Origin: Mycobacterium simulans
GTDB taxonomy: Bacteria > Actinomycetota > Actinomycetes > Mycobacteriales > Mycobacteriaceae
Assembly (NCBI RefSeq): GCF_900232995.1
Contig: NZ_OCVX01000003.1
Location: 2,354,898 to 2,418,897, forward strand
Reading direction: 5' to 3'
DNA length: 64,000 nt
Shown here: piece by piece, positions 1-8,471 of the stretch
Numbering within the stretch: position 1 is the stretch's first letter
How the letters are laid out: every line of letters starts with the position of its first letter
Notes under the pieces: generated by a model
The model's database searches: none
The model's input: only the letters and a program-made list of their open reading frames with translations
What the model was told of the DNA's origin: nothing
Made by a program: the position numbers and the translations under genes

Positions 1-38
1 CAACGGTCTCCATCTCAAAGAATCTCCCTTACAATTAT

Positions 39-53
39 GAGAATCTTACTCTC
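39..53. promoter_or_regulatory. GAGAAT-type operator upstream of the aldehyde dehydrogenase
   Basis: Imperfect palindrome GAGAATCTTACTCTC preceded by CAATTAT. The same GAGAAT half-site, often after an AT-rich heptamer ending in TAG or TAT, recurs in other intergenic regions of the window (215, 13489, 15429, 23277, 23814, 41217). Its role as a repressor site is inferred. Confidence 0.5.
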
Positions 54-214
54 GCATTCCGGTGGCTCGCAAGCGGACGTCGATACCACGCCCAGCCTGC
101 TGCAACGGCCCTATCCCGCAAGTCGCTGAGCGATTGCATAGCTGGTCAGCGGGCCAATCCGGTCCTGAGACAGCCTTGAATTCTCAGCGCCCGAATGTAG
201 GATTCGCCAAGGAT

Positions 215-229
215 GAGAATGAAATTATC
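215..229. promoter_or_regulatory. second GAGAAT-type operator just upstream of the aldehyde dehydrogenase
   Basis: GAGAATGAAATTATC is a degenerate palindrome, with half-sites GAGAATG and GATAATT. It lies 27 bp before the chosen ATG and would overlap the transcription start region, which suits a repressor. Confidence 0.4.
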
Positions 230-256
230 GTGACCGTCAGCACAACAGGGAGTTTT

Positions 257-1819
257 ATGCCAGCGCAGGGCACGGCCGATACCGCCTCGCGAGAGGTCGC
301 GGGAGCAGTCGGGGGAGCAGCCGTGTCGCCGTCGCGGGCTGACCGCCGACTGTTGATCGACGGCCGGCTGGTCGCGACCGCGAAGACGTTCCCGTCGATC
401 AATCCCGCCACCGGCGCGGTCCTGGGACACGCCCCGGACGCCGGCGTCGAGGAGGCCGAGGCGGCGATCGCGGCGGCACGGCGTGCCTTCGATGCCACGA
501 ACTGGTCAACCGATGTCGAGTTGCGGGTCCACTGCCTTGACCAACTACACCAGGCGCTGTTAGACCACGCCGAGGAATTGCGTGAGCTGACCATCGCCGA
601 AGTCGGCGCGACCCGCGCGCTGACTCAGGGCGCCCAGCTCGACGAGCCGATCGGCATCGTGCGCTTCTACGCCGATCTGTTGCGCAGCTATCAGTTCTCC
701 GAAGACCTCGGCGAGAAGGAATCGCGGGGCATGCGGCATCACCGTTGGGTGGAAAAGGAAGCCGCCGGCGTTGTCGGCGCCATCATCGCCTACAACTACC
801 CGAACCAACTCGCGCTGGCCAAGCTCGCCCCCGCCCTGGCCGCAGGCTGCACGGTGGTGCTCAAGGGAGCGCCGGATACACCGCTGATCACGCTGGCGCT
901 GGGTGAGCTGATCGCCAACCACACCGATATCCCGGATGGCGTGGTGAACGTGCTGACGTCGTCGGATGCCGCGGCGGGAGCGGCGCTGACTACCAGTCCC
1001 GACGTCGACGTCATCACCTTCACCGGGTCGACGGCCGTCGGGCGGCGGATCATGGCCGCGGCGAGTGAAACCGTCAAGCGCGTCTTCCTTGAATTGGGCG
1101 GCAAGTCGGCGGTGATCATGCTCGACGACGCCGACTTCGCCGCCGCCAGCATGTTCGCGGCGTTCAGCATGGTCACCCACGCGGGCCAGGGATGCGCTTT
1201 GACGTCGCGGCTGCTAGTGCCCAACAAGCGCCACGACGAAATCGTCGAGCTGATCGCGCAGAACTTCGCCAAGGTACGACACGGCGACCCGGCCGACCCG
1301 AAGACCTACATGGGCCCGCTGATCAACGAGCGTCAGCGGGACAAGGTCGACGGCATGGTCCAACGCGCCGTGGCCGCGGGCGCCACCCTGGTCACCGGGG
1401 GCCAGCGCTTGGATCCTGGCTTCTTCTATGCGCCCACGCTGCTCACCAATGTCGATCCCGACAGCGAGATCGCGCAGGATGAGGTGTTCGGCCCAGTCCT
1501 CGTCGTGATCGGCTTCGACGATGACGACTATGTACCTGCTCAAGCGGTGCGCATCGCCAACAACTCGATCTACGGATTGGCCGGCGCGGTCTTCAGCCGC
1601 GACCAGGACCGGGCGCTGGCCGTGGCGCGCCGCATCCGCACCGGATCGTTTTCCATCAACGGCGGCAACTACTTCGGCGCGGACAGCCCGTTCGGCGGAT
1701 TCAAGCAGTCGGGTGTCGGCCGGGAGATGGGAGTGGCCGGGTTGGAAGAGTTCTTGGAACGCAAGACTTTTGCTGTGCCGACGGGGCCGGCGGAGCCGGC
1801 CAGGGGGGCTCCCGTATGA
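257..1819 (+). CDS. NAD(P)-dependent aldehyde dehydrogenase
   Basis: Oxidises an aldehyde to the acid. About 520 residues, close to the family length of roughly 490-500 plus a short N-terminal extension. The cofactor motif FTGSTAVG, catalytic glutamate in LELGGKSAV (about Glu279) and nucleophilic cysteine in GQGCALTSR (about Cys313) are all visible. The ATG at 257 has GGGAG just upstream. An in-frame GTG at 230 and an open frame back to 62 exist, but the upstream residues do not look like the family and would run through the operator at 215. The stop overlaps the next ATG (ATGA), so it is translationally coupled to the CoA-transferase. Being upstream of a mce operon, it may process an imported lipid; the substrate is unknown. 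Confidence 0.9.
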   Translation: MPAQGTADTASREVAGAVGGAAVSPSRADRRLLIDGRLVATAKTFPSINPATGAVLGHAPDAGVEEAEAAIAAARRAFDATNWSTDVELRVHCLDQLHQALLDHAEELRELTIAEVGATRALTQGAQLDEPIGIVRFYADLLRSYQFSEDLGEKESRGMRHHRWVEKEAAGVVGAIIAYNYPNQLALAKLAPALAAGCTVVLKGAPDTPLITLALGELIANHTDIPDGVVNVLTSSDAAAGAALTTSPDVDVITFTGSTAVGRRIMAAASETVKRVFLELGGKSAVIMLDDADFAAASMFAAFSMVTHAGQGCALTSRLLVPNKRHDEIVELIAQNFAKVRHGDPADPKTYMGPLINERQRDKVDGMVQRAVAAGATLVTGGQRLDPGFFYAPTLLTNVDPDSEIAQDEVFGPVLVVIGFDDDDYVPAQAVRIANNSIYGLAGAVFSRDQDRALAVARRIRTGSFSINGGNYFGADSPFGGFKQSGVGREMGVAGLEEFLERKTFAVPTGPAEPARGAPV

Positions 1820-3021
1820 AACCGCTCGAGGGCATCCGGGTCCTGGAAGTCGCCATGTACGGGTTTGTCCCGTCGGCCGGTGCCGTGTTGGTCGAATGGG
1901 GCGCCGACGTGGTCAAGGTCGAGCATGCGGTGACCGGCGACCCCCAGCGCGGGCTCCGGCAGACCGGCATGCTGCGGGTCGAAGGCGACCCCAACCCCAA
2001 CATCGAGCACGCCAACCGCGGCAAGCGCAGCCTCGGGCTGGACATGTCGGTAGCCGAGGGCAAGGAAGTGCTCTATGAGCTGGCCCGCCGGTCCGATGTG
2101 TTCCTGACCAGCTTCCTGCCCGGCGCACGACAAAAGTTCGGTATCGACGTAGACGACATTCGGGCGGTGAACCCGAAGATCATCTACGCGCGCGGAAGCG
2201 CGCTGGGTCCCCGCGGCGCGGAGTCCGTCAAGGGCGGCTACGACATGACCGCGTTCTGGTGCCGCGCCGGAACCGCCGCCACCATCACGCCGATGGGCTA
2301 CGACGGGATGATCAACCCGCCCGGGCCGGCCTACGGCGACACCATCTCCGGCACCAACCTCGCCGGTGGTATCGCGGCGGCGTTGCTCAAGCGCGAGCGC
2401 AGCGGCGAACCGTCCGTCGTCGACGTGTCGTTGCTCGGCAGCGGCGTGTGGTCGCTGGGCCACACGGTGGCGTTGACCAACCACCTTGGTCAGCTCATGC
2501 AAGGCCCGCCGCCCGGCATACACGGCTCGCCGGTCAACCCGCTCGTCGGGGTGTACCCGACATCCGACGGTCGCCACATGTCCCTGGTGATGATGCAACC
2601 CGGGAAGTTCTGGGCCGACGTATGCCAGCACATCGACCGACCCGATTTGATCGACGATCCCCGCTTCACCGATGGCGAGAAAATCGCGGCCAATACAGCA
2701 GATGCGGTAGAGATCTTGACCAAGGTCTTCGCAACACGCACGCTTGCCGAGTGGAGCGAACGCTTTGCGACACTTGCCGGTCCGTGGGCGCCGGTGCAGG
2801 ACACCCTGCAAGTGGCAGACGACCCGCAGATCCGGGCGAACGAATATATAGTGCGCGCAGGCGAACTCGACCTTGTCGCCAACCCCGTGCAGTTCGATGT
2901 CACCGCGCCGCAGACCGGGCCCGCACCCGGATTCGCCGAACAGACCGACGAAATCCTGTTGGAACTCGGACTGGATTGGGATCGGATCATCGAACTCAAG
3001 ACGGCCGGCGCGGTCACCTAG
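1816..3021 (+). CDS. CaiB/BaiF-family (family III) CoA-transferase
   Basis: 401 residues, usual length for the family. It begins with the typical GIRVLEVA and GADVVKVE segments of the nucleotide-binding fold. The GGYDMTAFW stretch places the catalytic aspartate at about Asp143. Family III enzymes move CoA between acyl-CoAs through an aspartyl-CoA thioester; alpha-methylacyl-CoA racemases share the fold. Overlaps the aldehyde dehydrogenase stop by 4 bp. A reasonable model is that the aldehyde is oxidised to an acid and then activated with CoA by this enzyme, but the substrate is not shown. A hairpin and 338 bp without genes separate it from the mce operon. Confidence 0.88.
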   Translation: MKPLEGIRVLEVAMYGFVPSAGAVLVEWGADVVKVEHAVTGDPQRGLRQTGMLRVEGDPNPNIEHANRGKRSLGLDMSVAEGKEVLYELARRSDVFLTSFLPGARQKFGIDVDDIRAVNPKIIYARGSALGPRGAESVKGGYDMTAFWCRAGTAATITPMGYDGMINPPGPAYGDTISGTNLAGGIAAALLKRERSGEPSVVDVSLLGSGVWSLGHTVALTNHLGQLMQGPPPGIHGSPVNPLVGVYPTSDGRHMSLVMMQPGKFWADVCQHIDRPDLIDDPRFTDGEKIAANTADAVEILTKVFATRTLAEWSERFATLAGPWAPVQDTLQVADDPQIRANEYIVRAGELDLVANPVQFDVTAPQTGPAPGFAEQTDEILLELGLDWDRIIELKTAGAVT

Positions 3022-3103
3022 GAGTGGAGCTGGCCTGAAATGTCTAAGCCGAACATCACTTCCGTTGAGACTCACCGGCCCTGCCTGGCCGCCCGCAGCA
3101 CTA

Positions 3104-3116
3104 GTTATTCGATAAC
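3104..3116. promoter_or_regulatory. perfect palindrome in the mce upstream region
   Basis: GTTATTCGATAAC: two perfect 5-bp arms around TCG. This is a candidate operator for the mce operon. It differs in sequence from the GAGAAT sites. Confidence 0.35.
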
Positions 3117-3170
3117 AGTTGTGGATTTTTTGTTCCGCATGGACGTGACATGAGTCATAATCGCCGCACG

Positions 3171-3213
3171 CTTCAAGACCCAGCGGCATGTTTCGGCGTG
3201 CCGCGTTTTGAAG
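3171..3213. terminator. hairpin between CoA-transferase and mce operon
   Basis: Interrupted inverted repeat: CTTCAA pairs with TTGAAG and GCGGCA pairs with TGCCGC around a short loop. No T-tract follows, which is common for mycobacterial terminators. Confidence 0.35.
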
Positions 3214-3359
3214 CCCAACTCAGGCACCAGAACGGAGGCCTGGCGTGCGGATGGTAGCGGCTGTCGTGCCCGGCGGTAGGGTCGGAATGTGGCCGCTCGC
3301 TGAGGATTTCGGGGTGGCTGGCCAGCGCTGTGTCGTTGGGCGAGAGGGGTCCCGTACCG

Positions 3360-4166
3360 ATGGCGAGTAAGGGAGGCGACCGCTGGTCACCCGGCATCTC
3401 ATTGGGCCGTGGCTCCAAGCCGATGCAGGCGGTCGGAGGCCTGTTTGCGATGTCGGCGGACGCCATCAAATTCGTCTTTGTGCGCCCGTTCCAGTGGCGC
3501 GAGTTCTTGGATCAGTCTTGGTTCGTGGCGCGCGTCGCGCTCGTGCCGACGTTGTTGGTGGCTATTCCGTTCACCGTGCTGGTCAGCTTTACCCTCAATA
3601 TCTTGTTGCGGGAACTGGGTGCCGCCGACCTGTCCGGTGCGGGTGCCGCCTTCGGCGCGGTAACCCAGGTCGGCCCGTTGGTGACGGTGTTGATCGTGGC
3701 CGGTGCCGGAGCAACGGCGATGTGCGCGGACTTGGGTTCGCGCACGATCCGCGAAGAGATCGACGCGATGGAAGTGCTGGGTATCAATCCGGTTCAGCGC
3801 TTGGTGACGCCACGCATGTTGGCCGCGGGATTGGTTGCTCTGTTGCTGAACAGCTTGGTCGTCATCATCGGCATTCTGGGTGGCTACATCTTCTCGGTTT
3901 TCGTTCAAGACGTTAATCCCGGCGCGTTCGCCGCGGGCATCACGTTGTTGACCGGCGTTCCGGAGATGATCATTTCGTGTGTCAAGGCAGCGCTTTTCGG
4001 TCTGATCGCGGGATTGGTCGCGTGTTATCGCGGGCTCACGGTGTCTGGTGGGGGTGCCAAGGCGGTCGGTAACGCGGTGAACGAAACCGTGGTGTTCGCG
4101 TTCATGTCGCTGATGGTCGTCAATGTGGTTGTCACCGCTATCGGTATCCGGTTCTCGACCAAGTAG
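3360..4166 (+). CDS. yrbEA: YrbE family permease subunit A of an mce system
   Basis: 268 residues, an MlaE/YrbE-type integral membrane permease with several hydrophobic segments. The conserved cytoplasmic EExD-type signature appears as REEIDAMEVLGINP. REFLDQSWFVAR and the GNAVNETVVFAF C-terminus match mycobacterial YrbEA proteins. It forms the inner-membrane channel of the Mce lipid importer with YrbEB; the ATPase (MceG) is encoded elsewhere. ATG 3360 has AGAGGGG about 10 nt upstream. An in-frame GTG at 3330 and an ATG at 3423 are alternatives. First gene of an eight-gene operon. Confidence 0.93.
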   Translation: MASKGGDRWSPGISLGRGSKPMQAVGGLFAMSADAIKFVFVRPFQWREFLDQSWFVARVALVPTLLVAIPFTVLVSFTLNILLRELGAADLSGAGAAFGAVTQVGPLVTVLIVAGAGATAMCADLGSRTIREEIDAMEVLGINPVQRLVTPRMLAAGLVALLLNSLVVIIGILGGYIFSVFVQDVNPGAFAAGITLLTGVPEMIISCVKAALFGLIAGLVACYRGLTVSGGGAKAVGNAVNETVVFAFMSLMVVNVVVTAIGIRFSTK

Positions 4167-4190
4167 CGCGAAGGAGGTGTAGGACACGCG

Positions 4191-5036
4191 ATGGCACTGG
4201 GCGCTGTCTATCCGCGTCTGACGCGACAACTCCAGAAACCGGTCTCCACCTTGGGCCGAATCGGCGATCACACGCTGTTCTACGGCAAAGCGATGGCCGG
4301 GATACCATTCGCGCTCACTCACTACCGGCGGGAGATCATCCGTCTCATCGCCGAAATCAGCATGGGTGCAGGGACTTTGGCGATGATTGGCGGGACGCTG
4401 GCGATTGTCGGCTTCATGACTCTCGCCGCGGGCGGCACGCTGGCGGTCCAAGGATACAGCTCGCTGGGCAATATCGGCATCGAGGCATTGACCGGATTCC
4501 TGGCAGCCTTCATCAACGTTCGCATCGCAGCGCCGATCGTCGCGGGCATCGGTTTGGCAGCCACCTTCGGTGCCGGCGTCACAGCCCAGCTGGGTGCCAT
4601 GCGGATCAACGAAGAAATTGACGCTCTGGAATCCATGGCGATCCGGCCGATCTCGTATCTTGTCAGTACCCGGATCATGGCCGGAATGATGGCGATCACG
4701 CCCTTGTACAGCATCGCCGTCGTCCTGTCGTTCCTGGCTAGCCAGTTCATCACGACGATGCTCTTCGGCCAATCAAGCGGCTTGTACAACCACTACTTCA
4801 CCACGTTCTTGAACCCGATCGACTTGCTGTGGTCGTTCCTGCAAGCCATCGCGATGGCGATCACGATCCTGTTGATCCATACGTACCACGGCTATTTCGC
4901 TTCGGGCGGACCAGCCGGCGTGGGGGTCGCGACCGGTAACGCGGTGCGGACATCGCTGATCGTGGTGGTGTCGGTGATACTCCTGGTTTCGCTGGCCGTC
5001 TACGGCGCCAACGGAAACTTCAACCTGTCCGGCTAG
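4191..5036 (+). CDS. yrbEB: YrbE family permease subunit B of an mce system
   Basis: 281 residues and about five hydrophobic segments. The MlaE-family signature NEEIDALESMAIRP sits near the middle. It should pair with YrbEA to form the permease core. A strong ribosome site (AAGGAGGTG at 4171) precedes the ATG. It lies 24 bp after yrbEA and 20 bp before mceA in the same operon. The order yrbEA-yrbEB-mceA-F is the canonical mce arrangement. Confidence 0.93.
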   Translation: MALGAVYPRLTRQLQKPVSTLGRIGDHTLFYGKAMAGIPFALTHYRREIIRLIAEISMGAGTLAMIGGTLAIVGFMTLAAGGTLAVQGYSSLGNIGIEALTGFLAAFINVRIAAPIVAGIGLAATFGAGVTAQLGAMRINEEIDALESMAIRPISYLVSTRIMAGMMAITPLYSIAVVLSFLASQFITTMLFGQSSGLYNHYFTTFLNPIDLLWSFLQAIAMAITILLIHTYHGYFASGGPAGVGVATGNAVRTSLIVVVSVILLVSLAVYGANGNFNLSG

Positions 5037-5056
5037 CGAAGGGTGGTGAAAGGAAA

Positions 5057-6334
5057 GTGACGCGCAACTTCGGCCCCCGGCCTGCTCACCGGTCTGAAAC
5101 CACCAGTGCCGCTTCACCTGTCGCGGCATCACCCGGCCGCCACTTCGGCGTCCGATCGTATGCACGGCCGCTGGCCGGCCTGGGGACCGTCCTGCTGGTC
5201 GCGGCGATCTTCGCGCTGGCGGTGACCCTGTTCCGGGGCGACCTCACCAAAACCGTGCCGGTGACGGTGATCTCACAGCGCGCCGGCCTGGTGATGAACG
5301 CGGACGCCAAGGTCAAGATGCGCGGCGTGCAGGTGGGCAAAGTTGAATCGATCGAGCCGCTGCCGAACGGCCGGGCGGCTCTTCACTTGGCGATGTTCCC
5401 GTCGCAATTGCAATACATTCCCGCCAACGTGCTCGTCGACATCACGTCGTCGACGGTGTTCGGCGCGAAGTCCGTTGAGCTGATAGCGCCCGACAAGCCC
5501 TCGGCGCAACGGCTACATGCCGGCCAGACGCTGTCGGGCGAGCACGTCATGGTCGAAATCAACACCGTGTTCCAGCAATTGGTGTCGGTGCTGAACCAGA
5601 TCGATCCGGCGAAGCTCAACGAGTCACTGGGCGCGCTGGCAAAAGCGTTTAGTGGGCGGGGCACACAGCTTGGCCAATCGCTGAGCGACTTGGATTCGTT
5701 TCTGGCCAAGCTGGAGCCGAGCCTCCCCGCACTCCGTCATGACCTCGCGGTGTTACCGGCGGTGTCGAACGCCTATGCCGACGCGGCGCCGAACCTGGTG
5801 CAGACCGTCGCCAACGCGACCCGGATTAGCACGACGATCGTCGACGAGCAGCGCAACCTGGATGCATTGCTGATCAGCGCGATCGGCTTGGCCGACATCG
5901 GCAACGACGTCTTGTCGAACAATCGCCAACCGCTGACGAATGTGTTGCATCTGCTGGTGCCGACCACCGATCTGACCAACGAGTACCACGAGGTGTTCAC
6001 CTGTGGTTTCGGCGGCCTGATCACGATCTCGCACGGTGCGCCGTTGTCGGAACCGAGCATCAACATATCGGCGAGCCTCACGTGGGGCGGTGAACGCTAT
6101 CGGTATCCGACGAACCTGCCCAAGGTTGCGGCGACGGGCGGCCCGCAGTGCATGGGTCTGCCGCGAATACCGTTCAACTCGCATCCAAAGCAGCTGATTT
6201 CCGATATCGGCGCCAACCCGGTGGGGTACGGAAACCCACAGGTGCTGATCAACTCCGATCTGCTAAAGCAGCTGTTATACGGGCCGATCGCGGGACCGCC
6301 ACGCAACCCCCAACAGATCGGACAACCCGGATGA
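5057..6334 (+). CDS. mceA: Mce family protein A
   Basis: 425 residues. A hydrophobic N-terminal anchor (about residues 35-55) is followed by an MCE domain starting around VPVTVISQRAGLVM with the VKMRGVQVGKV motif, then a helical Mce C-terminal region with repeated coiled segments. Mce proteins assemble into a periplasmic tube that carries lipids to YrbE. GTG start with GAAAGGAA just upstream. The stop overlaps the mceB ATG by 4 bp. The paralogue number cannot be set from sequence alone. Confidence 0.93.
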   Translation: MTRNFGPRPAHRSETTSAASPVAASPGRHFGVRSYARPLAGLGTVLLVAAIFALAVTLFRGDLTKTVPVTVISQRAGLVMNADAKVKMRGVQVGKVESIEPLPNGRAALHLAMFPSQLQYIPANVLVDITSSTVFGAKSVELIAPDKPSAQRLHAGQTLSGEHVMVEINTVFQQLVSVLNQIDPAKLNESLGALAKAFSGRGTQLGQSLSDLDSFLAKLEPSLPALRHDLAVLPAVSNAYADAAPNLVQTVANATRISTTIVDEQRNLDALLISAIGLADIGNDVLSNNRQPLTNVLHLLVPTTDLTNEYHEVFTCGFGGLITISHGAPLSEPSINISASLTWGGERYRYPTNLPKVAATGGPQCMGLPRIPFNSHPKQLISDIGANPVGYGNPQVLINSDLLKQLLYGPIAGPPRNPQQIGQPG

Positions 6335-7353
6335 GGACGCGCGCCACGCTGATCAAGTTCGCGATCTTCGCGGTCGTGATGGTGATGCTGACCGCCTCCC
6401 TGTTCTTCATCTTCGGCCAGTACCGAACGGGTGCGACGACCGGGTATTCGGCGGTGTTCACCGATGTGTCGCGTCTCAAGGAGGGGCAGTCGGTGCGGGT
6501 CGCCGGGATCCGGGTGGGCACGGTCAACAGCGTTTCGCTGCGGCCGGACAAAAAAGTTGTGGTGAAGTTCGACACCGACCGCAACGTCGTCCTCACCGAG
6601 GGCACCCGGGCGGCGGTGCGCTACCTCAACCTGGTGGGCGACCGCTACCTCGAACTGCTCGACGGTCCGGGCTCGGCCAAGCATCTGCCGGCCGGCGGTC
6701 AGATTCCCGTCAACCGCACCGCGCCGGCGCTTGACCTCGATCTGCTGCTCGGCGGGCTGAAACCCGTTACCCAGGGCCTGAATCCGCGCGATGTCAACGC
6801 GCTGACCTCAGGCTTGTTGCAGGTCTTCCAGGGTCAAGGCGGGACTCTCGAGTCCCTGTTCGCCAAGACGACGTCGTTTTCGAACGCCTTGGCCGACAAC
6901 GATCAAGCCGTGCAGCAACTGATCGACAACCTCAACATCGTGATCGGCACGATCTCCAAGGACGGCACCCAGTTCTCCGGCGCGGTCGATCGCCTCGAGC
7001 GGCTTGTCAGCGGGCTGTCGGACGACCGCGACACCATCGGGTCCGCGATCGAGGCCCTCGACACGGGAACCGCCTCGCTGGCGGATCTGCTAACCAGCGC
7101 GCGGCCGCCGCTGGCCGGCACCATAGACCAGTTGAATCGGCTGGCGCCGATACTCGACAACGACAAGGACCGCCTCGAAGCCGCAATCGGGAAGGCGCCA
7201 AAGAACTACCGCAAGCTGGTCCGACTCGGAGTGAACGGCTCCACCATCCCGTACTACCTCTGCCAGTTGGAGCTGCGCGGCACGGATCTTCAGGGCAGAA
7301 CGGTGAAAGCCCCGATATTTAGGTCAGACGCTGGAAGGTGCACGGAACCCTGA
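6331..7353 (+). CDS. mceB: Mce family protein B
   Basis: 340 residues. One N-terminal membrane segment (about residues 8-28) is followed by an MCE domain with VRVAGIRVGTVNSV and YLNLVGDRYLEL, then the helical Mce C-terminal region. The ATG at 6331 overlaps the mceA stop (ATGA), so translation is coupled. An open frame continues upstream in this register but is only the shadow of mceA. It forms part of the hetero-hexameric Mce tunnel. Confidence 0.92.
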   Translation: MRTRATLIKFAIFAVVMVMLTASLFFIFGQYRTGATTGYSAVFTDVSRLKEGQSVRVAGIRVGTVNSVSLRPDKKVVVKFDTDRNVVLTEGTRAAVRYLNLVGDRYLELLDGPGSAKHLPAGGQIPVNRTAPALDLDLLLGGLKPVTQGLNPRDVNALTSGLLQVFQGQGGTLESLFAKTTSFSNALADNDQAVQQLIDNLNIVIGTISKDGTQFSGAVDRLERLVSGLSDDRDTIGSAIEALDTGTASLADLLTSARPPLAGTIDQLNRLAPILDNDKDRLEAAIGKAPKNYRKLVRLGVNGSTIPYYLCQLELRGTDLQGRTVKAPIFRSDAGRCTEP

Positions 7354-8471
7354 TGCTGAAATATCGCGGAGCTGGGTTGATCAGGGCCGGATTCATCGGC
7401 GCGGTCTTGATCGCGCTGACCATCTTGGTGGGCCTGTCGCCCGACCGGTTCGTCACATGGGCGACGATGGTCAGGTACCAGGCCCTGTTCTCGGAGGCCG
7501 GCGGCCTTGCGACGGGCAACCCCGTGACGGTATCGGGGGTGAAGGTCGGCACCGTGTCGAATATCGAGCTGAGCCACGGCGATGCTCTGGTGACGTTCGC
7601 GGTGAAGGGCAACATCCTGTTCGGCTCGGAGACTTCCGCGCACATCCGCACGGGCACCCTGTTGGGCGAGCGGGTACTGACAGTGGAGTCCGCCGGCACC
7701 GGCGCCATGCGTCCGATGGCTCTCATTCCCGTCTCGCGCACGTCTTCGCCCTACTCGTTGACGGAAGCGGTCAGCGACTTCACATCGAACACCGCCGGAA
7801 CCAACACCGCGACGCTGAACCAGTCGTTGGACACACTGGCGGCGACGCTCGACCAGATCGCGCCCCAAATGGGACCGGCCTTCGACGCGCTCACTCGGCT
7901 GTCACGCACCCTCAATAGCCGTAACAAGAATCTGGGTGAGCTATTCAAGAGCGCTGCCGACGTCACCGGGGTGCTCTCCGAACGCAGCCAGCAGGTCAAC
8001 AAACTCATTCTCAACTCCGACGCTCTGCTCCAAGTACTGGTGGCGCGCCGGCAGGAGATCGTGGACCTGCTGGCCAACACATCGGCGGTGGCCAAACAGC
8101 TGACGGCCTTGGTGCACGACAACGAAAGCGAACTGGCACCGACGCTGCAGAGGCTGAATTCGCTGACCGCGATGCTGGAAAAGAACCGCGACAACATCAG
8201 CAAGGCGCTGCCGGGCCTCGCCAAATTCCAGATCACGGTCGGTGAGGGCATCTCCAGCATGTACGCCTACCAGGCGTTCGTCCCGAACTTCCTTGCCCCG
8301 CAAATCTTCCAGCCATTCCTCGACTACCTCTGGGGGTTCCGCACCTTCGACCCGGCTCGCGGTCCTGGCTACCCTTCGCCGGTACCTCGGTCGCTTATTC
8401 CGTGGCCGTACAACGGTATTCCGGTATGCCCCGAATGTACGTTGGGCGGCAGGGTCGGAGGATCGCAGTGA
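7353..8471 (+). CDS. mceC: Mce family protein C
   Basis: 372 residues. Membrane anchor at about residues 10-30, then an MCE domain with VTVSGVKVGTVSNI and GTLLGERVLTVE, and the long helical C-terminal region. I chose the ATG at 7353 because it shares a base with the mceB stop (TGATG). A GTG at 7338 is in frame but has its purine-rich stretch directly against the codon. The C-terminus ends in a short cysteine-containing tail. Confidence 0.9.
   Translation: MLKYRGAGLIRAGFIGAVLIALTILVGLSPDRFVTWATMVRYQALFSEAGGLATGNPVTVSGVKVGTVSNIELSHGDALVTFAVKGNILFGSETSAHIRTGTLLGERVLTVESAGTGAMRPMALIPVSRTSSPYSLTEAVSDFTSNTAGTNTATLNQSLDTLAATLDQIAPQMGPAFDALTRLSRTLNSRNKNLGELFKSAADVTGVLSERSQQVNKLILNSDALLQVLVARRQEIVDLLANTSAVAKQLTALVHDNESELAPTLQRLNSLTAMLEKNRDNISKALPGLAKFQITVGEGISSMYAYQAFVPNFLAPQIFQPFLDYLWGFRTFDPARGPGYPSPVPRSLIPWPYNGIPVCPECTLGGRVGGSQ

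Larger units (their letters stand above)
3022..3359. other. 338-bp intergenic region before the mce operon
   Basis: No convincing gene. It holds a 13-bp palindrome at 3104-3116, a hairpin at 3171-3213 and a TAGGGT hexamer at 3277-3282 that could be a -10 box for yrbEA. The hairpin may end the aldehyde dehydrogenase/CoA-transferase transcript, so the mce operon probably has its own promoter here. Confidence 0.5.

Noticed and set aside
1669..3189. 506-codon minus-strand ORF opposite the CoA-transferase
   Set aside because: It mirrors a clearly conserved CaiB-family gene; its product is Arg/His/Gly-rich with no family signature.
3399..4772. 457-codon minus-strand ORF opposite yrbEA/yrbEB
   Set aside because: Highly charged, repetitive shadow of two conserved permease genes.
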